A DNA stretch of 64,000 nt. Source: Streptomyces aurantiacus. GTDB taxonomy: Bacteria > Actinomycetota > Actinomycetes > Streptomycetales > Streptomycetaceae. Position numbers and translations under genes: made by a program. Every line of letters starts with the position of its first letter. Position 1 is the stretch's first letter. Of this stretch, positions 15,374 to 23,448 are shown one piece after another. Below the pieces are notes generated by a model that saw only the letters and a program-made list of their open reading frames with translations, made no database searches and was not told where the DNA came from. The DNA is taken from the NCBI RefSeq assembly GCF_027107535.1, contig NZ_CP114283.1, positions 2,728,001 to 2,792,000 on the forward strand. Direction: 5' to 3'.

Positions 15374-17981
15374 GATCCCCTTCGGCGACTGGGTCAACGA
15401 CACGGTCGACTGGCTGCTGAACCACATGGCGTGGCTCTTCGACTTCTTCAAGACCGTCTTCCTCGGCGCCTACGACGGCATCAACGCCGTCCTCCAGGCT
15501 CCCGAACCCCTCCTCCTCGCGGGCATCTTCGCGGTCGTCGCCTTCTGGCTGCGCGGCACCTCGGCCGGTCTCCTCACGTTCGTCGGATTCGCGTTCATCG
15601 ACTCCCTCGAACTGTGGGAGAACGCGATGATCACCCTGTCGCTCGTCCTCGTGGCGACGATCATCGCGCTGGTCGTATCCGTGCCCGTCGGCATCTGGGC
15701 GGCCCGCTCCGACCGGGTCAGCGGCATCGTGCGGCCCGTGCTCGACTTCATGCAGACGCTGCCGGCGATGATCTACCTGATCCCGGCGATCCTGTTCTTC
15801 GGCACCGGAGCCCCCGCGGGCATCGTGGCCACCCTGATCTTCGCCCTGGCACCCGGCGTCCGCATGACCGAGCTGGGCATCCGCCAGGTCGACAAGGAAC
15901 TGGTCGAGGCCGCCGACGCGTTCGGCACGACCCCCGGCAACATCCTGCTGCGCGTCCAGCTGCCGTTGGCCCTGCCCACGGTCATGGCGGGCGTCAACCA
16001 GGTCATCATGCTGGGTCTGTCCATGGCCGCCATCGCGGGCATGGTCGGTACCGGCGGCCTCGGCGGCGACGTGAACGAGGCCATCGGCCAGCTGAACGTC
16101 GGCCTCGGCTCCGAGGCGGGCGTCGCCATCGTCATCCTCGCCATCTACCTGGACCGCATGACCAGCGCGCTGGGCACCCAGGTCTCACCGCTCGGCCGCC
16201 GTACCGCCGCCAGGCTGAGCGCCGCGCAGGGCCTGAAGATCTGGTCCTACCGCCCCCGGCCCACCGTGGCCGTGGTCGGCGTCGTCGTGCTCGCGCTCGT
16301 CGCGGGCGGCATGGGCATCTTCGGCTCCGGCGACAGCGAGACCGCCGCGTCCGACGCCGACGACGTCGGCCAGGGCAAGAAGATCAGCATCGGCTACATC
16401 CCCTGGGACGAGGGCGTGGCCTCCACGTTCCTCTGGAAGGAGATCCTGGAACAGCGCGGCTTCGAGGTCGACACCAAGCAGTTCGACGCGGGCCCGCTCT
16501 ACACCTCCCTGGCGCAGGGCGACATCGACTTCCAGACCGACTCCTGGCTGCCCACCACGCACGAGCAGTACTGGAAGAAGTACGGCAAGCAGCTCGACGA
16601 CCTGGGCTCCTGGTACGGCCCGACGTCGCTCGAGCTGAGCGTGCCCTCCTACATGAAGGGCATCGACTCCCTGGAGGACCTCAAGGGCAAGGCCGGCGAG
16701 TTCGACGGCAAGATCACCGGCATCGAGTCGAGCGCCGGAATGATGGGCCTGCTCAAGACCAAGGTCCTCAAGGAGTACGGGCTCGACAAGGAGTACAAGG
16801 TCGTCGACAGCTCCACGCCGGCGATGCTGGCCGAGCTGAAGCGCGCGTACGCCAAGAAGGAGCCGTTCGTCGGCACGCTCTGGTCGCCGCACTGGGCGTA
16901 CAGCGAGTACAAGCTGAAGAAGCTCGAGGACCCCAAGGGCGCCTGGGGCAAGGGTGACGGCGTGCACACGCTCTCCCGCAAGGGCTTCGCCGAGGAGAAC
17001 CCGGTCGTCGGCAAGTGGCTGAAGAACTTCAGGATGACCGAGAAGCAGCTCACCAGCCTTGAGGCGGAGATCAACAAGGCGGGCAAGGGCGCGCAGCAGG
17101 AAGCCGTGCGCACCTGGCTCAAGAGCAACCCCGGTGTCGTCGACAAGCTGGCCCCGGTCGCGAGCTCCTCGTCCGGTACCCCCGCCGAGGCCGAGCGCCC
17201 GGTCGACGTCGCCTGGTTCCCCTGGGACGAGGACATCGCCGTCACCTACCTGTGGAAGGACGTCCTGGCCCGGCGCGGCTACAAGCTGAACCTCAAGCAG
17301 ATGGACGTCGGCCCGGTCTACACGGGCCTGGCCACCGGCGACATCGACCTCAACTTCGACGCGTGGCTGCCCTACGCGCAGAAGAACTACTGGGACAAGC
17401 ACAAGAACAACCTGCGCGACCTCGGCACCTGGTACGAGCCGACCTCCCTGGAGATCGCCGTGCCCTCGTACGTGAAGGACGTCAAGTCCCTCGCCGACCT
17501 CAAGGGCAGGGCCGACCTCTTCGACGGGAAGATCATCGGCATCGAGCCGGGCACCGGCGAGATGAACCTCGCCAAGACGAAGGTCCTTACCGGCTACGGA
17601 CTGGACAAGGAGTACGAGGTCGTCGACGGCTCCACGCCCGCGATGCTGGCCGAGCTGAAGCGCGCGTACGCCAAGAAGGAGCCCGTCGCCGTCACGCTCT
17701 GGTCGCCGCACTGGGCCTACAGCGAGTACAAGCTGACGAAGCTCGCGGACCCGAAGAAGACGTTCGGTGAGGGCAACACGATCCGGACCATCTCCAGCAA
17801 GAAGTTCCCCGAGCAGTATCCGCAGCTCACCCAGTGGATCAAGAACTTCAAGATGAGCGAGGACGAACTCGGCACCCTGGAGGCCGAGATCAAGGACCGC
17901 GGGCAGGGCCATGAGGAAGAGGCCGTCGCCGCGTGGCTCAAGGAGCACCCGGACATGGTGGAGCGCATGACCGGGCAGTAG
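15366..17981 (+). CDS. Betaine-type ABC transporter: permease fused to two tandem substrate-binding domains
   Basis: 871 residues from ATG 15366. Residues 1 to about 290 form a ProW/OpuAB permease (EAADAFGTTPGNILLRVQLP is the coupling loop). A membrane anchor VVGVVVLALVAGGMGIFG is at about 300-320. Two OpuAC domains follow, about 338-600 and 610-871. Each has its own set of aromatic ligand residues: YIPWDEG and DSWLPTTHEQYW in the first, WFPWDED and DAWLPYAQKNYW in the second. The repeats are offset by 273 codons and are almost identical at DNA level around 16812-16862 and 17631-17681. Single permease-receptor fusions are known (OpuABC type); the double receptor is the odd feature. The substrate is a quaternary amine such as glycine betaine by family, not shown here. 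Confidence 0.95.
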   Translation: MPRIPFGDWVNDTVDWLLNHMAWLFDFFKTVFLGAYDGINAVLQAPEPLLLAGIFAVVAFWLRGTSAGLLTFVGFAFIDSLELWENAMITLSLVLVATIIALVVSVPVGIWAARSDRVSGIVRPVLDFMQTLPAMIYLIPAILFFGTGAPAGIVATLIFALAPGVRMTELGIRQVDKELVEAADAFGTTPGNILLRVQLPLALPTVMAGVNQVIMLGLSMAAIAGMVGTGGLGGDVNEAIGQLNVGLGSEAGVAIVILAIYLDRMTSALGTQVSPLGRRTAARLSAAQGLKIWSYRPRPTVAVVGVVVLALVAGGMGIFGSGDSETAASDADDVGQGKKISIGYIPWDEGVASTFLWKEILEQRGFEVDTKQFDAGPLYTSLAQGDIDFQTDSWLPTTHEQYWKKYGKQLDDLGSWYGPTSLELSVPSYMKGIDSLEDLKGKAGEFDGKITGIESSAGMMGLLKTKVLKEYGLDKEYKVVDSSTPAMLAELKRAYAKKEPFVGTLWSPHWAYSEYKLKKLEDPKGAWGKGDGVHTLSRKGFAEENPVVGKWLKNFRMTEKQLTSLEAEINKAGKGAQQEAVRTWLKSNPGVVDKLAPVASSSSGTPAEAERPVDVAWFPWDEDIAVTYLWKDVLARRGYKLNLKQMDVGPVYTGLATGDIDLNFDAWLPYAQKNYWDKHKNNLRDLGTWYEPTSLEIAVPSYVKDVKSLADLKGRADLFDGKIIGIEPGTGEMNLAKTKVLTGYGLDKEYEVVDGSTPAMLAELKRAYAKKEPVAVTLWSPHWAYSEYKLTKLADPKKTFGEGNTIRTISSKKFPEQYPQLTQWIKNFKMSEDELGTLEAEIKDRGQGHEEEAVAAWLKEHPDMVERMTGQ

Positions 17982-18008
17982 CCGCTTCGCGGTGGTCAGG
18001 GCGTACCC

Positions 18009-18058
18009 GCGCGCGTGGGGGCCGGTTTCGCTACCGGCCCCCACGCGCGCGTTCTTTT
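18009..18058 (+). terminator. Strong intrinsic terminator after the betaine transporter
   Basis: A perfect 18-bp GC-rich stem (18009-18026 with 18033-18050), a 6-base loop TTCGCT, then GTTCTTTTC. It ends the two-gene transport operon. Confidence 0.92.
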
Positions 18059-18212
18059 CGGGGCGATGTGGCGGGCGCATGAAACGGTTTGCCGAACACC
18101 CGTAGGGTGCAGAGAACACATCAGGAACCCGCGAGGCATCGGCGCGTGGCACCGGGAACCGCGCCGCCTTCGCACCTCATGCACCGACGACGCACAGGGG
18201 GGAGCCGAAGCG

Positions 18213-18776
18213 ATGGACGAAAGCAAAGAGACCCTTCGAGTGGGCGCGGCCGTCAGGCGGCGCCGCCGGGCGCTGGAGCTCACTCTTGCCGTCGTCGCCG
18301 AGCGCAGCGGTCTGTCGGTGCCGTTCCTCAGCCAGGTCGAGAACGAACGGGCCCGGCCCAGCACCCGCTCGCTGGAGCGCATGGCCGATGCCCTCGGCAC
18401 GACCCGCGTGGAGCTGCTGGCGGCAGCCGACCCGGCGCGCAGTGTCGACGTGGTGCGCGCCGACGACTCCGAGTTCACCCACGAGCCCCGCGTGCGCCCC
18501 CTGGTGCGCGGTCACCACCAGCTGCACGCCATGGAGTTCTCCGGCGACCAGGACGCCGGCCGTGAGTTCCAGCACCGCAACGACGAGTTGATGTACGTGG
18601 CCGACGGCGTCGTCGAGGTCGAGGCGGAGGGCCGCGCGTACCGCCTGGGGCGGGGCGACACCCTGTACCTGACCGGTGGAGTGCGTCACCGGTGGCGGGC
18701 CACCGAGGAGGACACCCGGGTCCTCGTCGTCGCCGTCGCCGACCACGTCGAGGCGGTGGACCATCCCGGCCGGTGA
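18213..18776 (+). CDS. XRE-cupin transcriptional regulator
   Basis: 187 residues from ATG 18213, after GGGGGGAG. The N-terminal helix-turn-helix spans about residues 10-65 (LTLAVVAERSGLSVPFLSQV, then ERARPSTRSLERMADALG). The C-terminal cupin has RNDELMYVADGVVEVEAEG and LGRGDTLYLTGGVRHRW, enough for a small-molecule sensor. It comes after the terminator of the betaine transporter and 40 bases before the metal-receptor-like gene, with which it may be co-transcribed. The target genes and ligand are unknown. Confidence 0.92.
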   Translation: MDESKETLRVGAAVRRRRRALELTLAVVAERSGLSVPFLSQVENERARPSTRSLERMADALGTTRVELLAAADPARSVDVVRADDSEFTHEPRVRPLVRGHHQLHAMEFSGDQDAGREFQHRNDELMYVADGVVEVEAEGRAYRLGRGDTLYLTGGVRHRWRATEEDTRVLVVAVADHVEAVDHPGR

Positions 18777-18816
18777 GCGGCGTGCCGGGAGCCCGCACCC
18801 GCACCCCGGCCCGGGC

Positions 18817-19536
18817 ATGCGCGTGGTGTCGCTGGTCCCGTCCCTCACCGAGGCCGTCGCGGTGTCGGCGCCGGGCGTCCTCGTCGGGGCGACCGACTGG
18901 TGCAGCCATCCCGCCGGGCTCGACGTCGTACGCGTCGGCGGCACCAAGAACCCGGACGTGGAGCGGATCGCCGCGCTCGCTCCCGATCTCGTCGTGGCCA
19001 ACGAGGAGGAGAACCGGGAGCCCGACCTGACCGCGCTGCGGGACGCGGGCCTGGAGGTGCTCGTCACCGAGGTACGGGACCTGCCGGGCGCCTTCCGCGA
19101 CCTGGAGCGGGTGCTCGCGGCGTGTGGTGCGCGCGGGCGGCCGCGCTGGCTGGACGAGGCCGAGGAGGCCTGGCTCGACCCGCCGTCACCCGCGGTCCGG
19201 CTGCGTGCGGCCGTACCGGTCTGGCGGCGGCCCTGGATGGTGCTCGGGCGGGACACCTTCGCGGGTGACGTGCTCGCGCGGATGGGCGTCGACAACGCCT
19301 ACGCGGCACACGCCGAACGCTATCCGCGCGTGTCCGCCGAGGAACTGCGCGCGGCGGACCTGGACCTGGTCGTGCTGCCCGACGAGCCGTACCGCTTCAC
19401 CCGCGACGACGGGCCCGAGGAGTTTCCGGGGGTGCCCTGCGCCCTCGTCGACGGGCGCCATCTCACGTGGTACGGGCCGTCGTTGGCGCAGGCACCGGAC
19501 GTGCTCGCGAGGGCGCTGCGAGCAGCCGTCCGCTGA
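18817..19536 (+). CDS. Helical-backbone metal receptor (BtuF-like) lacking a signal peptide
   Basis: 239 residues from ATG 18817. It has the two-lobed periplasmic-binding fold of BtuF/FhuD-type proteins: VVSLVPSLTEAVAV at the start, GGTKNPDVERIAALAPDLVV, and a long connecting helix near residues 100-115. No signal peptide, lipobox or transporter partner is seen, although the frame is open upstream to 18676. It may be a cytoplasmic cofactor- or metal-binding protein rather than an uptake receptor. It overlaps the end of the convergent TDT gene by 74 bases. Confidence 0.85.
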   Translation: MRVVSLVPSLTEAVAVSAPGVLVGATDWCSHPAGLDVVRVGGTKNPDVERIAALAPDLVVANEEENREPDLTALRDAGLEVLVTEVRDLPGAFRDLERVLAACGARGRPRWLDEAEEAWLDPPSPAVRLRAAVPVWRRPWMVLGRDTFAGDVLARMGVDNAYAAHAERYPRVSAEELRAADLDLVVLPDEPYRFTRDDGPEEFPGVPCALVDGRHLTWYGPSLAQAPDVLARALRAAVR

Positions 19537-20674
19537 CCAGGCCGCGGACCGTGTGCGTGGCGGCCACGGCCCAGGCGGCGAGCAGCAGGGCGTAGAGGGC
19601 GACCGTGAGCCCGTCGTAGACCACGAGCCCCGTGTGCCGTGCGAGCCCCTCGGTACCGGTCACACACGTGCCCACGGGGAAGGTGAACGCCCACCAGGTC
19701 ATCGTGAAGCCCATGCCCCTGCGCCGGGCCCGCAGCACCATCGCGCCGGCCAGCGCGAGCCACAACAGCGCGAAACCCATGACCGGCACGCCGTAGAGCA
19801 CCGCCAGGACCGCGAAACCCTGCTCGTACGGGGCGGGCACGACGCCGGGAGCGGCGACGGCGAACTTGTCGACGGCCGTCGTGGACTGCCCCAGCGGACC
19901 CAGTACCAGGAAGAGCGACGGGGTGAGCGCGAGCGGCAGAGGGCCACCCGTGATCAGACGCGCGAAGACCATCGGCAGCGTCACCAGGGTGGCCAGCAGG
20001 CTGAGACCGAACATCGCCAGACAGGCGAGAAGCAGGGTCTCGCGCGGCTGGCCGGCCGGCAGATGCGGCACGAGCAGCGGGCCGAGCGCGGCGGAGACCA
20101 TCGGGGCGACCAGGGGGAGCAGCCAGACGGGGGTGACCTGGGAGGAGTCCACGCGGTGGCGTACGACCATCAGGTACGGGACCGCCACGGCCGCCGCCAG
20201 GGCGATGAGGGTGCCGGTCGTGAACAGGACGGCGTCCAGGGCGACCGCCGCCGGTGTGCCGATCCAGTCCCGGCCGACTACGAGGGCACCGCCGCCGACG
20301 GCGAGCAGGGCCATCGCGAGGCAGCCGTAGAACGGTGCCGTCGCGGGGTCCAGGAGGTGGGCCCTCGCCTGGTCCCGGTGGTGGGTCCAGTGCGTGGCCC
20401 TGGCCACGAGCAGGGCGGTCAGCAGGACCAGGGAGAGCGCCCAGAACGCCGTGCAGAGGGTCCGCAGGCCCGGGATGCCGAGCGGGAGGCCGGCGCCCGC
20501 CGTGGCCACGATCGTGGTGCCCATGACGGTGGCGTACCAGTTGGGGCCGAGGTGGCGCACGGCCTGGGCCCGCGGGTGAGGGTTCCGGCCGGTACGCGTG
20601 CCCGAGTGACCGGAGTGGTCGACGTGGTCGGCGTGACCTGTGGGGGCGGGGAGGGGGCGGGCGGCGGTGACCAT
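19463..20674 (-). CDS. TDT/SLAC1-family transporter
   Basis: 403 residues from ATG 20674. About ten hydrophobic segments follow a His-rich N-terminus (GHADHVDHSGHSG). HLGPNWYATVMGT at the first helix is the typical TDT opening (TehA, Mae1, SSU1, SLAC1). The family exports or imports C4-dicarboxylates, sulfite or other anions; the substrate here is not predictable. It is divergent from a LysR gene 70 bases away, with palindromes between them. Its 3' end overlaps the convergent metal-receptor gene by 74 bases. The frame stays open far upstream, but that part lies in the LysR gene. Confidence 0.9.
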   Translation of the reverse strand: MVTAARPLPAPTGHADHVDHSGHSGTRTGRNPHPRAQAVRHLGPNWYATVMGTTIVATAGAGLPLGIPGLRTLCTAFWALSLVLLTALLVARATHWTHHRDQARAHLLDPATAPFYGCLAMALLAVGGGALVVGRDWIGTPAAVALDAVLFTTGTLIALAAAVAVPYLMVVRHRVDSSQVTPVWLLPLVAPMVSAALGPLLVPHLPAGQPRETLLLACLAMFGLSLLATLVTLPMVFARLITGGPLPLALTPSLFLVLGPLGQSTTAVDKFAVAAPGVVPAPYEQGFAVLAVLYGVPVMGFALLWLALAGAMVLRARRRGMGFTMTWWAFTFPVGTCVTGTEGLARHTGLVVYDGLTVALYALLLAAWAVAATHTVRGLVSGRLLAAPSRARPVPAPTTARTT

Positions 20675-20722
20675 GACTTCACGGTGCCTGCCGGGCGGGG
20701 GCCTCACCAGGGAGCACGGGTC

Positions 20723-20747
20723 TATGGGGGCATAAGGTGGGCTTATG
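20723..20747. promoter_or_regulatory. Nested palindromes covering the lysR start codon
   Basis: TATG-GGGG-CATA (20723-20734) is followed without gap by a 6-bp inverted repeat CATAAG-GTGGG-CTTATG (20731-20747). The second covers the ribosome site and the ATG of the LysR gene. It is probably the LysR operator, serving autorepression and the divergent transporter. Confidence 0.6.
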
Positions 20748-21695
20748 AGTCGGGATGGCGGGGCGGGTGACCAGGGAGTTCGTGCAGCGGGGGCGGGCCC
20801 GGGCGGCGGGCTGGCGCACCGGGTGCCCGACCTGGGCGCGCTGGAGCTGCTGCTCGCCGTGGCGCGGCTCGGAAGTCTGGGGCGGGCGGCCCGGGAGGTC
20901 GGGATCACGCAGCCGGCCGCCAGCAGCCGGATCCGCTCCATGGAACGGCAGTTGGGCGTCGCTCTGGTGGACCGGTCGCCCAGGGGATCGCGGCTGACCG
21001 ACGCGGGCGCGCTGGTGACGGACTGGGCCCGGCGGGTGGTGGAGGCGGCGGAGGTGTTCGACGCGGGCGCGCAGGCGTTGCGGGACCGGCGGGACTCCCG
21101 GCTGCGGGTCGCCGCGAGCATGACGATCGCCGAGTACCTGTTGCCCGGGTGGCTGATCGCGTTGCGGGCGCAGCGGCCGGACACGGCGGTGTCGCTGCTG
21201 GCCGGCAACTCGACGGTGGTCGCCGAGCGGGTGCTCGGGGGCGAGGCGGACCTCGGGTTCGTGGAGGGGGTGTCCGTGGCGGGCGGGCTCGACTCGGTCG
21301 TGATCGGGCACGACCGGTTGATGGTGGTCACCGCGCCCGGGCATCCGTGGGCGCGCAGGCGGAAGGCGCTCGGGGCCGAGGAGCTCGCGGCGACGCCGTT
21401 GATCCTGCGGGAGAAGGGATCGGGTACACGGCAGGTGCTGGACGAGGCGCTCGGCGGGCTCGCCCGCCCGCTGATCGAGCTGTCCTCGACGACGGCGGTC
21501 AAGGCGTCCGTCGCGTCCGGGGCGGGACCCGCGGTGCTGAGCGAGCTGGCGCTCGGCGAGGAACTGTCCGCCCGGCGGCTCGTCTCGATTCCCGTGGACG
21601 GTGTCCGGTTGAGCCGCGACCTGCGGGCCGTCTGGCCGGCGGGGCACCGGCCGACGGGGCCCGCACGGGATCTGCTGACACTGACTCGCTCGTAG
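20745..21695 (+). CDS. LysR-family transcriptional regulator
   Basis: 316 residues from ATG 20745 with AAGGTGG upstream. The N-terminal wHTH is clear: LELLLAVARLGSLGRAAREV then GITQPAASSRIRSMERQLG. The effector domain follows from about residue 110 (RLRVAASMTIAEYLLPGWL). It is divergent from the TDT transporter gene and very likely controls it, as LysR proteins usually do with their neighbour. The extended N-terminus before the HTH (~28 residues, Gly-rich) is unusual; an internal start is possible but has no better ribosome site. Confidence 0.93.
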   Translation: MSRDGGAGDQGVRAAGAGPGGGLAHRVPDLGALELLLAVARLGSLGRAAREVGITQPAASSRIRSMERQLGVALVDRSPRGSRLTDAGALVTDWARRVVEAAEVFDAGAQALRDRRDSRLRVAASMTIAEYLLPGWLIALRAQRPDTAVSLLAGNSTVVAERVLGGEADLGFVEGVSVAGGLDSVVIGHDRLMVVTAPGHPWARRRKALGAEELAATPLILREKGSGTRQVLDEALGGLARPLIELSSTTAVKASVASGAGPAVLSELALGEELSARRLVSIPVDGVRLSRDLRAVWPAGHRPTGPARDLLTLTRS

Positions 21696-21811
21696 GCGCG
21701 GCCGCGGGCTGTCCGTACCGCGCCCAGTGCCTGCCGGGGCCGGAAGCCGAGAGCCGAGAGCCCTGAGAATTACGGTGGCGCCGAGTCCCGCTCCCGGCCC
21801 ACCATGCGGGC

Positions 21812-22779
21812 ATGACTTCAACCGCTCCGCCGGCCGCAGGCGTCCGTACGCCGTGGGAGGAACTCCCCGAGGCGGTGCGCCGGGCCGTCGCGGACGTGCT
21901 CGGCGCACCCGTCGTGGAGGCCGTCACCCAGACCGGCGGCTTCTCGCCGGGAGCGGCGGCCCGGGTCAGGACCGCAAAAGGGCGGCGGGGGTTCGTCAAG
22001 GCGGTGACCGGCGCGGTGAATCCGCACAGCGCGCCCATGCACCGGCGGGAGGCGAGGAACACCGCCGCACTGCCCGCGGACGTGCCCGCACCGCGACTCC
22101 TCGGGACCTACGACGACGGGGCCTGGGTGGCGCTCGTCTTCGAGGACGTCGAGGGGCGCCAGCCGCATGTGCCGTGGAACGAGAGCGAGTTGAGGCTGGT
22201 GCTCGACGCCGTGACGGAGCTGAGCCGCGCGCTCACCCCGTCACCGGTGGACGTTCCCCCGGTCTCCGAACGGCTCGCGGGCGCCTCCTCGGCTGGCGGA
22301 AGATGCTCGACGCCGGTGACGAGGGGGAGGGCCTGGACCCCTGGATCGTACGGAACCTGTCCGCGCTGGCCGAACTGGCGGCGCCCTGGGGGGAGTTCGC
22401 TACGGGTGACACCCTCGCCCACGGCGACCTCCGCGCGGACAACATCCTTGTCACGAACTCCGCCGCGCGGCGCGTCCTGTTCGTCGACTGGCCCCACGCC
22501 CAGCTCGCCGCCCCGTGGTTCGACCTCCTGGGGATGCTTCCGTGCGTCCGCGCGCAGGGCGGCCCGGATCCCGAAGCGACGTTCACCGCCCACCCGTTGG
22601 GCCGGGAGGTGGACCCGGACGGTGTCACGTCCGTCCTCGCCGCCCTCGCGGGCTACTTCGTGCACCAGTCGCGGCAGCCGGCGCCGCCGGGCCTGCCGAC
22701 CCTCAGGGCCTTCCAGGGAGCCCAGGGCGAGGCCGCCGTCGACTGGCTCAGGAAGCGGCTCGGACCAGCCCTGACATGA
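21812..22779 (+). pseudogene. Aminoglycoside phosphotransferase-like gene with a frameshift
   Basis: The frame from ATG 21812 codes sensibly up to ERLAG (about 22282). From about 22285 the coding frame is one base earlier and continues LLGWRKMLDAGDEGEG to the stop at 22779. One base is missing near 22283-22284 compared with an intact gene of about 322 residues. Both halves are normal kinase fold: FVKAVTGA and LVFEDVEG in the first, the catalytic loop LAHGDLRADNILV and VDWPHA in the second. All catalytic residues survive, so either a very recent mutation or a sequencing error in a GC run would explain it. The 3' end overlaps the convergent hydrolase gene by 32 bases. Confidence 0.85.
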
Positions 22780-23428
22780 CGCGCAGGTCCTCGCCCATCT
22801 CGGGATGCCACTGGACACCCAGGACGAAGCCGGCGTCGGGAAGCTCGATGGCCTCCACGGTGCCGTCCCCCGCGAACGCCGAGGCGAAGAGCCCGGTGCC
22901 GAGGCGGTCCACGGCCTGGTGGTGGTAGGTCGGCACGGACTCCTCCTCCGGCACCAGCGCGGCGTACAGGGACCCGGGCACCGGCTTCACCGCATGCCGG
23001 TCGAAGACCCCCACGGCCCTGGTGTGCCCGTCGATGTGCTGGACGAGCGTCCCGCCGAGCGCGACGTTCAGGAGCTGCATCCCGCGGCAGACACCGAGGA
23101 GCGGGGTGCCGCAGGCCAGCGCGGCATCGATCAGCGCGAGTTCCCAGGTGTCACGCCGGCGTGCCTCGGGGCCCGTCCGGGGGTCGCGCTCGGCGTCGTA
23201 CCGCGACGGATCCACGTCGGGGCCGCCCGCGATCACGAGCCCGTCGAGGCGGGCGACGGCCGCCGCGGCGAACGAGGGATCGTCCGGCGGCAGCATCGCG
23301 GCGAGCCCGCCCGAGGCCTGCACCAGCCGGGGGTACCCGGCGGGCAGCAGCGCCGCCTCCAGCTCCCACACGCCCCAGCGCGCGGAATCCAGATACGTGC
23401 TGACTCCGATCAGCGGCCTGCCGCCCAC
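22748..23428 (-). CDS. puuD: Gamma-glutamyl hydrolase of the PuuD type (class I glutamine amidotransferase fold)
   Basis: 226 residues from GTG 23428, behind AAGGAG at 6 bases. The nucleophile elbow GVCRGMQLLNVALGG gives the catalytic Cys; the His-Glu pair is in QWHPEMGE. LIAGGPDVDPSRY is typical of gamma-glutamyl-GABA hydrolases. It would release glutamate from a gamma-glutamylated acid, the last step of the route encoded by the genes to its right. It follows the permease gene with only ~20 bases between, in the same direction, so both are probably co-transcribed. Confidence 0.9.
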   Translation of the reverse strand: MGGRPLIGVSTYLDSARWGVWELEAALLPAGYPRLVQASGGLAAMLPPDDPSFAAAAVARLDGLVIAGGPDVDPSRYDAERDPRTGPEARRRDTWELALIDAALACGTPLLGVCRGMQLLNVALGGTLVQHIDGHTRAVGVFDRHAVKPVPGSLYAALVPEEESVPTYHHQAVDRLGTGLFASAFAGDGTVEAIELPDAGFVLGVQWHPEMGEDLRVMSGLVRAAS

Positions 23429-23448
23429 CCTGTTCTCCTTCTGCCGGT

